From NCBI GenBank assembly GCA_021234155.1, contig JAJEKV010000053.1, forward strand, positions 8,385,424 to 8,449,423: DNA of 64,000 nucleotides, written 5' to 3'. This DNA is from Isoetes taiwanensis (taxonomy: Eukaryota; Streptophyta; Lycopodiopsida; Isoetales; Isoetaceae). Position 1 is the stretch's first letter. The number at the start of each line of letters is the position of its first letter. The notes beneath the pieces are model-generated. The model was not told where the DNA came from, did no database searches, and worked only from the letters and a program-made list of their open reading frames with translations. A program made the translations under genes and the position numbers. Shown piece after piece: positions 21,778-33,414 of this stretch.

Positions 21778-24700
21778 TCATCGAGAAAGAAATAAATTAG
21801 AGACCACAACATTTAGACTGGAAGCAAACAAATCATAGTGACCCCTATACAAACCATATCCTTCCCATTTTCTGTCAAAATTAGCTCCAAATTTCTTTTT
21901 ATGAGTCAGCAATAGTCTCAAAATCAAACCTGAAAGTGCATTTTTAACCGAGGAAGATGGACACACTTTTTTACCATATAATACCCTATTCCTTGCTTTC
22001 CAAATGTTCCATAGAGCAATTTTAATGATCAGTATTATCAAATTTATTATCACGATTCATAAGAGACATAAGATCCTCATTGATATCAATCATAAATTTA
22101 TCAGAGAACCAAGACCGAGAAACCATTTAGGGAGCTCTGAGAAGAAAATATGGGACATATCCTCGAGGGCTGTTACAAGCTAAAGGGCACATAGCGAGAA
22201 ATATTAGGGTATCTCACGGACATAGAGACCAGATTGTTTAGACTACCATTAGCAATAAGCCAAATGAAATATGAGATCTTGGGAGGGCAATAAGAATGCC
22301 AAACATTATGAAATAAACTTTTGAGTTGATCATAATTAATGGACCATTTCAACATAGCTTTACATCCCTCATTGTTGGAAGTCATTGCATTGTAAACATT
22401 TTTGACTTTGTAATCCCCTTTGTCATTTACTCTCGGTCACTCTTTCCGAATTAATGACTAAATTTGAGAGGAAGGGTTTGATGAAAAAATAAATTTTCTT
22501 ATCGAGAAGAGGTGCCTCGATAATACCCTTCAATCTAGTCCATGGAATGACTCTACCACATATAAACATGTCTACGATATAGACTAAACCAGCTTCATTC
22601 CATTTCTTATAAATTCAGGGTGCTTGATAGCAAGAACGGGGAGAGTTCTTTCGATCATGATGGGATTCCAAAAGATTGGAACATCAGAGTGAAGCTCCTC
22701 TCTTTTAATGAAATGAAAATTAGGAGAGACAGCATTCCAGGCCTTGATGAGATTGTGCATAAGAGGGGAGATGTTGGAGCCTGGCTTCAGTTGATTGAAA
22801 GCAGAATGAGGGAGCAGATGATGAATAGAGGGATGACCACAAGGGTGACTTAATGATATCCAATACCTGATAAAGATATAAGCAGGAGATTGATTCCCAT
22901 GAATAGCTTTCCAAATGAGTTTACCCGCAAGAGATTGAGCTTGAATAAAAAGGTTCTTGCAACCTAAACCTCCAGAAACTTTAGGCTTACATATGGAATT
23001 CCAATTAACCAAGTGACTTCCCTTCCAAATGAAATTTCTAATTACCTTTTCAAGCTCCAGGTAGACATATTTAGGAGCAACTAGAGCTGTGGAAAAGTAA
23101 ACATGAGAACTGGCAAGAACAGCATTTGCAATGATAGATCTACCTGCAAGAGAGAGATAATTCCCATAATTGTTCAGTTTCTTTTTAATTCTCGAAATAA
23201 TAGGATCCCAGAGGCCTTTGATGCTATGGTTCAAAGCTATAGGCAACCCTAGTAACTTGGTTGCCTGATTAGAAGGAAGGACATTAATGCCAGCAAGAAC
23301 TGGAATATTGAGGTCACCAATGATCATACTTTTAGACAAATTCAATTGGATACCAGAGGCAGCAGAGAATTGCCTTAAGATCTTAAGAAAAAGGTTAATA
23401 TTTTGGAGATCGGCAAAAGGAAGGAAAAGGTATCATCAGCATATTGAAGAATGGAAATACTATCATCAGAATTTGGGAGATTTAAACCTTTCAACTGGGC
23501 AGTATTTTGATAATGAAGAGTGACCCTAGTTAAGAGTTCAGCAGCCACAAGGAAAAGATAGGGAGCAAGAGGACATCCCTGCCTAACTCCACAAGAGAGA
23601 GGAAAGAAGCCAGAAGGGACACCATTGATGAGGACAGCAGAATTGGATCTAGAGTTTAAACCATGAATAAGTTTCATGAGCTTAGGATGGAAGCCCAATT
23701 TAGACATGGCAAAATCCGGAAAATCCCATCTCCACGAGTCAAAGGCTCTTTTAAAATCCAGCTTGAGAAGAATACAATTTTGGTTGAAATTTGTTCAGTC
23801 TGAGACCTTCCATAGCAGCCACATAATTGTCCAAGATATATCTATTAGGAAGGAATGCTGATTGGTTTTGGCTAATATTTTCTGAAGGAAGCTTTTAATT
23901 CTCATAGCAATAATCTTAGCACATAGCTTGTAGGTGGTGTTGGTGAGAGAGATGGGCCCTCAGTCCTGAAACTTAGAAGGATGATCAACTTTAGGAATGA
24001 GAGAGATAAATCCAACTTTGGAAATTGAAGGATGCAAATGATTGTCATTCGAGAAGGCATGAACAAGGGAGATAACATCAGTTTGAGTATATCCCAAAAC
24101 TTGATGTAAAAATTCAGCAGGGGAGGCCATCCGCCTGTGAGATTTGCCTTTGGTAAAGGAATTTAAAATCTCATAGATCTCAATTTGAGATGGAATGGCA
24201 ATGAGAGCTTCATCCATGATTTCCCTAGGAGGCGGGAAGAATAGAGTCCACGGTGGAAATAAACTCTTTGAAACCCCGAGGCCATGTTGGGGTCTATTGG
24301 CTTATCACTAAAGATATCCATATATCTGCTCTTGAAAAAATTTGCAATTTCAGAATGAGAACTGTAATTGTTGCCTTGATCATCACTAGTTTCAGCAATG
24401 GAGTTTCTAAGAACCCTACTCTTTGCAACCCTGAAGAAGAATTTAGAGGAGCGAGTCCATATCATTAGCATATTTGATTTTACATCTAATTGCCGATCCC
24501 TTAGCTTCCATCTCCTCAATATTCTTAATTTTTCTCTCTAAAATATCTTCACCAACATGGAGATTGTAGTTAGATGGATCATTCTGAAGAAGAGACCTAA
24601 TATCCTTCATATACACTAGGAGCTGGTTTTTTTCCTTGGTTCTCTCCTCTTTGATAACTTTGGACCAGTTTTTAATCCACCCCTTGATTTGCTTGATCTT

Positions 24701-25581
24701 AGAGTAGAAACATTTCATAGAGGGCAATTGACTACCATCAACCACATTAGAGTTATTGGAAAGAGTCTCATAAAAGGATCTGAACTGAGAGTAGAATTTC
24801 TCATTCTCTAGCAATGAGGAATTGAACTTGTAGGGCGTGCTCCCTTCTCTTTTGATGCTGGTGATATGAGAGGTATGAAGGAATTGGGGCTGATGGTCAG
24901 AGATGGAAGTGCCCTCATCACTTGTAACATAGCTATTATCCCAGAAGGATGTAGAAGGATTGGAGACATAAAATCTGTCTAAGGTGCAGAAAACTCTTGC
25001 TTTATCCTTTTGTTTATTTGACCAAGTGTAGGTGGCAGTAGAGGATGGAATATAGACCGCATTTGTTTTTCAGCAATAAGAGTATCCAGTTCTCCCTTTC
25101 TGTTCTAGACATATTGATTTTATTTCCTAATTTGAGGTCCCAAGATGGAGTATTGTTAAAGTCACCAGCAATAATCCAATTGTCCAGAGATTGGGCACTC
25201 AGCCAAGAGTTAATTTCAGACCAAATTGGCTCCCTATCTTTTGGAGAGGTGGGAGCATAGACATTGATTATACCAAACCTGGAGTTAGCAACCGAGCAGG
25301 TCAAGGCTTGCCTGGGCTCTTGAGGGACTGTTATAAAAGGAGGAGTGATTGATATCTTTCTTCCAGATAATGGCCATTCCACCACTTGCTCCAGATGAGC
25401 TGATCCAAGTAGAGGTAGAATTAGGATAAATCCACTCCCCTAAATTACTACATTCAAAGGAGGGAAGTTTAAGTTCTTGAAGAATAATGATATCTGCATT
25501 ATATTGTCTAATTTGGGCAATGGCTCTTCTTCTTTTTAGAGGGCCTTTAATTCCCCTGAGATTCCAGGAAAGTATCTTCAT
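21778..25581 (-). pseudogene. LINE ORF2 (endonuclease plus reverse transcriptase), broken
   Basis: It starts at the ATG at 25581 with MKILSWNLRGIKGPLKRR, the usual start of plant L1 endonucleases. Then follow ILQELKLP, ASGGMAIIWKKDI, INVYAPTSPKDR and WIIAGDFNNTP (25014-25385). The RT has FISLIPKVDHPSKFQD (about 23960), GVRQGCPLAPYLFLVAAELL and the catalytic QYADDTFSFLL (23375-23707), then SGGLGCKNLFIQAQSLAGKL (about 22950), and the zinc-knuckle part W-H-S-x-C-P-P-K-I-S-Y-F-I-W-L (22173-22385). About seven separate open stretches show several frameshifts and stops. LINE ORF2 copies DNA at a nicked target site. The translation start lies 38 bases after the ORF1 end, as usual for L1. Confidence 0.9.
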
Positions 25582-25619
25582 ATCACTGGGAGAGGGGAGA
25601 GAAAGAACTAAAGAAGAAT

Positions 25620-26147
25620 CTAGAGCCTGGTCTTTCTGGATTTCCTTTTACTTCTAGTATTCTGGGCTGGAGTTTTATTGAAGCCAGACAAAACCATAGC
25701 ATGATTAGTCCTATCCTTTCTGACAGGTTTTTTAAAAGGTTGGGACTTCCCCTGCAGAGGGTCGATACTAAGACTTTCATTTAAAAATTCTTCTTTGTCC
25801 CAGTTTTCCTTATCACTACCATATCCCTCACTATCTGAATAATCAGAGCAACCCCCTGGATAGAAATGAAACATAGAATTTTTATCATTGTTTAAAGGAA
25901 CAGAATTAAGAACTTGCCTGGATGTTGCTTTCCCTTGAAGCTCCATGTTTTGAATATCCTCAGGAGTATCAGGAACCATCTCAGGATCAGCCACAGAGTC
26001 AATATCCATCCTAACTTCTTTTGAATCAGAAGAATGTGAGGTATGATTTTGCAGAGAGGCCATCTGTTCAATAAACTTATTGGGAGTATGCAAAGGATTG
26101 CAAGGACATTCAATCGTTTGGAAGTCCAAATCAATTAAGGAAGGCAA
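25620..26147 (-). pseudogene. LINE ORF1 C-terminal part
   Basis: A 175-codon frame ends 38 bases before ORF2. It is acidic and serine-rich in the middle (GCSDYSDSEGYGSDKENWDK), then basic at the end (NTRSKRKSRKTRL). Position and composition fit the tail of a plant L1 ORF1 (RNA-binding chaperone). The start of ORF1, including any RRM or zinc knuckle, is lost by 5' truncation. Confidence 0.65.
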
Positions 26148-29100
26148 TTCAACAGTGTTTGTTTCAACTGGATGGATATGGATAGTTGAAGAGTCTTTTA
26201 AGGGTATAGATGAGAGACCTTTGTGGCCCCTTTAGATGGGCAGACAAGTCGAGCTTGTAGGCTTGGGTCCCTACTCGCTCCAAAATCTTGAAAGGTCCCG
26301 CCCACCTTGGAGCAAGCTATTTACAATTGTCGATGTGAAGCTTCGCTTGCTTGACCTTTACTTGAGCCAAACTTTATCTCCCAGAACAAACTTCCGAGGA
26401 GTTTTATGTCTATCTGCTAGACTCTTCTGATGTGCCTTAAGTTGTTTGAAGATATTCTTGCACGTCTACCACAAGTTGTTGCATATCTGCCGTCGTTGTT
26501 GAGAAACTTCCACCTTGGACACTAGATTATGCCACCTAACTGGGGTCAAGCATTGACAACCGTAACTAATCATGGAGGAAGACATCTTTGATGACTCTTG
26601 CTTCGTATTATTGTATGTAACTCGACCAGATGGATGTAATCGGCTCATTTGGATTGCTTATTCCAACATAATTTCTCAACATGTCCTCCAAAATTTTGTG
26701 GTGCGCTCCATTTGCCCATTTGACTGCGAATGATAAGCAAAACTCATCCACAAGTTGGTGTAGATCGTGCTAAAGAAATCTTGCTAAAAAGCGCTAAAGA
26801 ACTTTGGATCTCTATTGGCGATGATCGACCTGGGCATTCCGTGCAACTTAAAAAAAAAAATCTCTTATGTATACAAGAAGGCTAGATCCAAAGTTGTGTC
26901 TGTGGTCCGGCATGGCAAGAATGTGCTCTTTTGATGACTTATCTACCACAACCATCAAGGCCCTTGTTGTCCTTGGAAGGCCCGCTATGAAATCCATGCT
27001 GATGACTTTCCACTTGGCGTCTGGCACCGCCCAAGGTTCCAAGACAGTTCGAAGTTGTTCTGCCTTTGTCTGCTGACGCAGCTGATATTCTTGGACGATA
27101 TACCTGACTATCTGCTTCTTCATGCCCGGCCAGAAGTAGCTACTTCTTATCTTGAAGTAGGCCTCTAGATTCTGCATCGCCAGAAATAGGGCTATTATGC
27201 GTGTCATGGAAGATTAACTTTCTTACTCCTGATGCTTCAAGTACGCATAGTTGTTCCTGTGATATAAAAGGTTGCCTTTCTTTTTAAAACGTTTGAGGGT
27301 CTCTCTTTCCTTTTTCGTCCTTGCGCTCTTGCAAAGACTAGCCCATACGTGCTTGAACTCCATGCTAGAGGGGATGGCTTCTTCTATCTTCTTGCCGAAT
27401 TCGCTTGCCAAAGTGGAGATGGCATTGCAAAATGATGCTTCAAAAGCTTGCCAATAAGTGGCGACTTCTTAGCATCTCCAAGGCTTTCCTCAAATGGACT
27501 GCATGCTCCTCCATTGATTTGCTATAGATCGTGATGTCATTGAAGAAGAATTGATGTTGAACTCGTCTAAGAAATCTTTGAAGATGACATTTCTCAAGCT
27601 CATAAATGTCCGTGGAGCATTCGATAGACTCAGGGGCGTTACTGTGAACTCATAGTGCCCATATCGTATTCTGAATGAGTCTTATAAATATCTTTCCCCT
27701 TCATCTTTATTTGATGATTGCACGACCTTAAGTCGATTTTGTAGAAGAATTTTGCTCCTTGGGGCTGATCCATTACATTGTTTGCTTGTTGAGCTGCCCA
27801 TGGTTGATATACATCTTTTGACTTCCATCCTGGCCGAAAGGATCTCCAAGTCGAGCAACTCCTACAACTGCTTTCTGAGCTCTGCTAGCTCGGAAGTGCT
27901 CATTCTATAAAGAGCTTTGCTGGTCGGCTCTGCATCTGGTGCAAGAGTGATTTCAGACTCTACGTCTCTATAGAATTAGAGATATATCGTGGGACTTCTT
28001 GATTAACTTAGCAATCGGCCGAGGCAACTGTTCCGAAGTAGCATCTTCCTTCTTACTCTTGTTGTCAGGGTCGACAACTTGTAGTTTAGGTATGTATGAC
28101 CTCATTCCTCATGATGCACTTAAGTGGTTGCTTCATTGACATGCATTGCGTGACTGAAATTACTTCCTTAACTTTAATTATAAGGTACTTGCACTTTGGT
28201 GCTTGGATAAACATCTCTTACTTATGATAATCAATTATTGACTTAGCCGGCTTTAATATTCCATGCCTATTATGAGGTCATACTTTCCAATGTACATAAG
28301 TTGGTGCCGATGCTCTACTTTGCTCCGCTTAAGGTTGATGTCGAACTTGACTCTTGTTCCTTTGGTGCTGCTAACTGCTCAGCCTTGCCATACTTACTGA
28401 CATAGATTTAGACTTAAGAGTCTTAGTCTTAAAGATGCCATCTAAGAGGTGCAAGGTTATATGTTAAAGAATTATTTACATAAATCCTATGGCCACAAGG
28501 TTGTCGATATGACATTTCCTTTGGATACACATAAAAGCTATGCAATTAAATAATTATTCTTGTTTTAGATCTAATCTATACTCTAGGATCTCCCCTTTCT
28601 TAATTATCACCCTCTTGAAATAGTCCCACCTTTGAGTTGATGCCATCTAAGAAGTTGGCCGGACTTATTAGATTGCTTCCCCTCATTTGGTCGGATTATT
28701 CCTTATGTTGTGGAGGTACTCATCATATACATGGTCGACGGTTATCCTATTATTGAATCCTGCTTAGCGAGATGATCAAGCTCACGAAGAGGTTCCAACA
28801 TGTTGGATATATATCATCAATATATGTAGTTTTAGTACTCCGTATGTGTTTCTTCCCATCCTTGAAGCTTTGCTCAATTCTTGGGTCCATCCTTCCTAAA
28901 AGAAATGATAAAAATCTACTCAAAATATTGTCCCAATCCCATCATAGATGTTATCACCCATAATTCCAAGAGATTCAACTATCTGATAGGTCCCATCATA
29001 GATGTTATCACCCATAATTCTAAGAGATTCAACTATCTGATAGGTTCTCTTGCTAAGCTGGTGTAGTCATTAATCGTTGGAGTAGCAAGGCGATGATCCA

Positions 29101-30479
29101 CAATTTGTCGAAAAATCCGGTCTCCATGGAGGAGTTGTATAATCATTCATGTGCCTTATTTTCGTTTGTCGAATATATTTTGACTCTGCTCGTCCCTAAT
29201 ATTGATGTTGACTACCTTCATTAAAGTTATCCATATTAGTGGACTTCGTGATATAGTGGATAACATAAGGTCTCGGTGTCGCATCTCCAAAGGCTTGAAG
29301 GTAATGTTCTCCACCCTGTATAATCTTTCATGTCGATTCATCTGCCTCAGAGGTTATAAGATTTGAAAATGATTCTTCTAACTCTTGAATTGATATTGTT
29401 GTATTGACCTTATCGATTCGATTCTTCCTCTTGGCAATCATATGTTGCTGTTATAAGGCTGATGACAATATTGAGTGCTTTACCACTTCTAACTGTGCAA
29501 CTTCTCTTCCTGAGAGAAGTCTATTTGCATCCATGTGCAGGGACTATAATCTTGATTGATCAGTTAGTAATGCTGGTATTTGGTGCCCCATGGTGCCTCT
29601 TCTTGATGGTGTTTGACCTCCAATCTCTAAGGTGGAAGATTGACATGATCTTGGGATGGTGCTGTCGAGGTTGATATAGCTGCTCTGAAGTATCGGGGCT
29701 GATGAGGAAGAAGTTTGTTGCAGTCTCGCCATATTGCTATTCCGAAGCAGCCAACCCTTGCTGGCTTGTAATATCTCCTTAGCCAAAGTATCTTTGCTTG
29801 AATTCTAAATCTGATACTGCTATGGCCTGTATATCTGCGATAGTTGCTCTTCCTAGGAGGTATGTCCAGTCTCATTCTTTAGAACTCTTGATGTCATAAG
29901 TCGATGAAGTCGTCTACTTGTTGATCATCGATGTTGGGCCCTTCCTCGAGACAATATGGCACTTGGAGGATATCCTTGACTAGGAGATGTTCCTCCCCTA
30001 ATGTGATCAATTTTGTAAGTGCCATGATGCCCATTGGCTATTGCATAGTACTCTCGGCAACTCTTGTGTCTATTCTTGATGTCGCAATCGTCCTCCCTGT
30101 AGGCTCCCCTTTATTATTTGTGTTCGGGCTTCCTTGTACACCATCTTGGCCTTTGATTTGCTGAAGTTTCCTCCATAAGTTGCCTTTTGCTTTCAATTCA
30201 TTGATGTTGTCGAGTGGCTCCCGTGTCGAGGCCTCGAGGATCTGCAACGAAGGTTCTCCTGACCTATTTTACTGCCCTAAAGTGCACAAGGCAATTAAGA
30301 CTACCACAACCACAATTATTGATTATTAAAGAAAGGTACTTATTTACTGTTATGGAGTGGTATAAGGAGACTTATTCTCTGGCTGGACTTGGTATGTTGG
30401 ACTAAATTACCTAGATAGAATGAATTTATAGATAATTATCTCTGATACAAAGGCATCACACTAACCCCAAAATCTGCTC

Positions 30480-30965
30480 TATATGTAGTTTTTTGCTGTT
30501 GTTTTTGCAAGAAAACAACACTCAAAGACCACCCATATAAATGTTCCGAAAATGCTAGAAACAACAGTAGTTTTTTAATGTAGTTTTTCACACGAAAAGA
30601 ACGCGTAGTTTTCATGCGTGGTTTTTAGACAGAAACAACTCGTAATTTTTATATGTGGTTTTCACCATTGTTTATAGAGAAAAACAATGCCAAATTCTAT
30701 GTGTAGTTTCGCATTTTTATGTGTGGTTTTCACCGTTGTTTATAGAGAAAAACAATGCCGGATTCTATGCGTGGCTTCGCTCAAAAAAGGAAACAATGCA
30801 TGGTTCTTAGATGTGGCCTTTAGCTAAAAACAATGCATAGTCCTATATATAAGTTTTTTTAGCACAGTTTTTCTCATGTTATTTTTAGTATTTGTATTAT
30901 GTTTTTCATTAATAACACGTTTTTTCTTGTGTTGTTTTTGGTACAATAACATATATATATTTTTT
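30480..30965. repeat. Left subterminal repeats of the CACTA element
   Basis: Many copies of GTAGTTTT, GTGGTTTT and the inverse AAACAAC/AAACAATGC lie within about 480 bp of the left end. In CACTA elements such motifs bind the transposase-associated protein (TnpA type in Spm). Binding here is inferred from the family. Confidence 0.7.
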
Positions 30966-31465
30966 GTAGTGTAGAAACAATGTGTTCAAATTAAACAAAA
31001 ACAACAAAGATATGAAACTTAGGATTAGCGATTGTTTTCCATTGTCAAGAGAGAATACAGTTAGATGATTGTAATAGTAAACAAGGAATTTTTGCATTAT
31101 TCAAAATATATAGACTTTGAATACATATTCAACATTTCTTGTAGACAGTTTACAACATGTTCTAAAATCAGTTTATTCACATATTTTGTTACAACAGCTC
31201 ATGTTTTAAAACATGAGTTCATAAAACTAGTTCATGAACACATATTTTATTAAAATAAATTCAACTGCATGTTACCTATTCCTTTCTAGTTCTGTAGCAG
31301 CATCTTTTGATGCCTTTCATAGGTTTTTCTTGAAGTAGCCATACTTGAAAGCCCCGATTTTGCCTCAAACCTATCTGTGCATTGTCTGCAGAAATATTCC
31401 TGATCAGAAAGGACTTTTATAGAAGAAAGAAGTTTCGGAATGTTTTACCAGATATCGCCCCTGTT

Positions 31466-31612
31466 TCAGTGCCATTTGCGCCAAGACAGCCGCATGTAAT
31501 TATTGTAATCCGTCATGAGCTGGCCCTCGTTCCAGGGTAATGGTTTACAGATAAGGTTCGGAGGAATAGACCATTGATTGCTGTTATGGTAGCACCCGGT
31601 TATGTTCTGCAT
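31466..31612 (-). pseudogene. Possible captured host exon, unrecognised
   Basis: On the minus strand, a TGCAG acceptor-like border at about 31613 is followed by an open frame: ITGCYHNSNQWSIPPNLICK, PLPWNEGQLMTDYNNYMRLS, then WRKWH and a stop. It is rich in W, C and N, unlike the low-complexity surroundings, which suggests a real exon picked up by the CACTA element. I do not recognise the protein. Chance remains possible. Confidence 0.35.
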
Positions 31613-31769
31613 GGAAACAATAGATGAGAAATTATTTAAAGAAAACAAACATCTACAAACATCTTTGAATTTCTGCATTCCTTGAAGGACAAGCAAAGCC
31701 CAGCTCCTTGGGAATCAAATCGGCGGTTGCCCCGCCTGTTTTTAGGGTAAAAATAGAATGAAAAAAAAC

Positions 31770-32045
31770 CTGTTTGCCATCGCCAGCACGCCATAGCCCA
31801 TTTGCCGGATCTGCCATCGCCATAGCCATCCGGATCTGCCGGATCTGCCATCGCCATAGCCATCCGGATCTGCCGGATCACGCCATCGCCATGGCCCGCC
31901 CGGAATCGCCATCGCCATAGCTGCTCGCCATAGCGCCATAGCCTGTAGCTGGAGAAAGAATACGAGAGCCAGGGCCAGCCGAAACTGCCATCGCCATAGC
32001 CTGCTCTGCCATAGCGCCATAGCCTACAGCTGGAGAAAGAATACG
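31770..32045. repeat. GC-rich compound repeat (CCATCGCCATAG, GGATCTGCC)
   Basis: Units CCATCGCCATAGCCATCC and GGATCTGCCGGATC repeat at 31800-31870. Next comes a roughly 88-bp unit occurring twice, with GCCATAGCGCCATAGCCT followed by GCTGGAGAAAGAATACGAGA (about 31925 and 32010). CpG content is high for the area. Frames across it (on the minus strand rich in W, D, G) follow from the repeat and are not genes. Confidence 0.8.
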
Positions 32046-32049
32046 AGAG

Positions 32050-33414
32050 GGAAAGAAACACAGGGCGCACAATGGCGGGATAATCTCGGATTTCAATCTC
32101 AGCCCTTCATTTTGGTAGCCAGTAATATCATAGGACTAGGATCAACATCTATACCATTCATCTTTGAGTCAATCTGAACCGCTAAATAAAGACCAATAAG
32201 ATCAAAGGACTCGGATCAAGATCTGTGCCGTTTATCTCGGCCTTTGACAAAAAATCACGCGTATATAAAATATTATTTTATTTTCCACACCTAACAAATT
32301 CATTATTTTATAGGAAAATTATAAAAATTCATTATTTTATGGGAAAATTATAAAAATACCCATGTATTTTCACAAATTGTTAAAATGCCCCTGTTTGTTA
32401 ATAATACCCATGTTTGCCCTGAGACGAATTATTAAAATGCCCCTAAGCGCAACCTTATCGTCTAAGTACCTTCTGTATTTTTTTTAAGTTTTAACCATTG
32501 TTAAGCCATTGAGTTATCACTTATAAACAATGGATACACCAAAATGTGCAAATACGTGCACATGCCAGTGGTTCGATCAAGCCCAAGCCTTAAACCTGAT
32601 AAGCTCCAGGGAACGAAGCACATGCAGCTAAATCATATGCAGCCATAACCCCAACAAAGAAGAAACCGGCTGACTAGTTGCCGCCATCAGACGGATTTGA
32701 AAAGGCAAAGGGGTTTGTGTGCGGAATGGAGCATGTCGGATTGAGTTTGCCTCCAAGCAACCATGCATCTTCAACCGGAACAAAATCCAAAATACAAATT
32801 TAAAGCGGTTGTGCATTGAAATTAAAAGCGAGATAAATATTCGAATGAAATCGAGGCAAGAATACCAATAATGCATGCAACTCCACAACAACGAGAAAAA
32901 CTTCGAGAACCCCATGAAACCAAAACCCAGACTCTGGCCACAAATGCTTTGCTTGTTCTATTAGAGATGGCTCTAGAAGCCCTGAGAATGTTGTTCTTGT
33001 GGTATTAGAGATGGCTGTAAAATTCCTTTGATCGCTTTGTTCTCTATTGTCAATTCCTTCGATTGTTGTTTTCTTCATCGCTCTTGTGTCTAAGAACTGT
33101 TCAATTCCTTCAATCACTCTAAGCACTATTCATCACTCTTGTGTTAAGCATATTCATCGCTCCTGCTCCTGTTTCTATGCACTATCCAATTCCTTCAATC
33201 GCTCGTGTCTATGCAATGCCCATTTTTTGGATCGATCTTGTTTCGATTCGATGTCCATTTCAATCTTGTTTCTATGTACTATTTTAGTTGCTGTTTCTTG
33301 ATAGAAAACTTAGAATGGCGGCAAAGGATGCATGATAAATCCAGAAATGGCTGTGTGTTCAATAGGAGACCTCATCTTCTTCTGTTGGATTGGGACGTTA
33401 TCAGAGCAACAATC
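32050..33414. other. CACTA interior, nothing recognised
   Basis: Mixed sequence without a credible gene. AT-rich direct repeats ATTCATTATTTTAT(A/G)GGAAAATTA occur at about 32300-32350, and short TCAATTCCTTC/ATCGCTC repeats at 33050-33260. Confidence 0.4.

Larger units (their letters stand above)
20941..26218 (-). mobile_element. Nearly full-length L1-like LINE
   Basis: This 5,278-bp insertion is flanked by the 13-bp target repeat CTTTGTGGCCCCT (20928-20940 and 26219-26231). It has a poly(A) tail, seen as a T-run at 20941-20976. From 5' to 3' on the minus strand it has the end of ORF1, an APE-type endonuclease, reverse transcriptase, a C-terminal region and a 3' end TTAATGATAAAACC...ACCTTC before the tail. 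It is 5'-truncated within ORF1. Frameshifts break ORF2, so it is not active. The landing site is the chromovirus fossil, so it is younger than that element. Confidence 0.92.
20641..30455 (-). mobile_element. Ty3/gypsy chromovirus fossil, interrupted by a LINE
   Basis: The internal region of a chromodomain-bearing LTR retrotransposon runs right to left. Recognised parts: gag area (about 28500-30250), protease area (about 28000-28400), reverse transcriptase and RNase H (about 27220-27950), integrase with its zinc finger and core (26848-27207), and the C-terminal chromodomain (20665-20930). At 30440-30455 is a minus-strand sequence like the initiator-Met tRNA primer site, which marks the 5' end of the internal region; the CACTA element begins right there. 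A 5.3-kb LINE (20941-26218) splits integrase from chromodomain. The element is thoroughly broken, with many interruptions throughout, and is clearly old. LTR borders are uncertain. Confidence 0.8.

Noticed and set aside
33390-33412. GTTATCAGAGCAACA as an LTR primer-binding site
   Set aside because: It resembles the initiator-Met tRNA site, but there is no LTR end beside it and no gag or pol near it in the right orientation.
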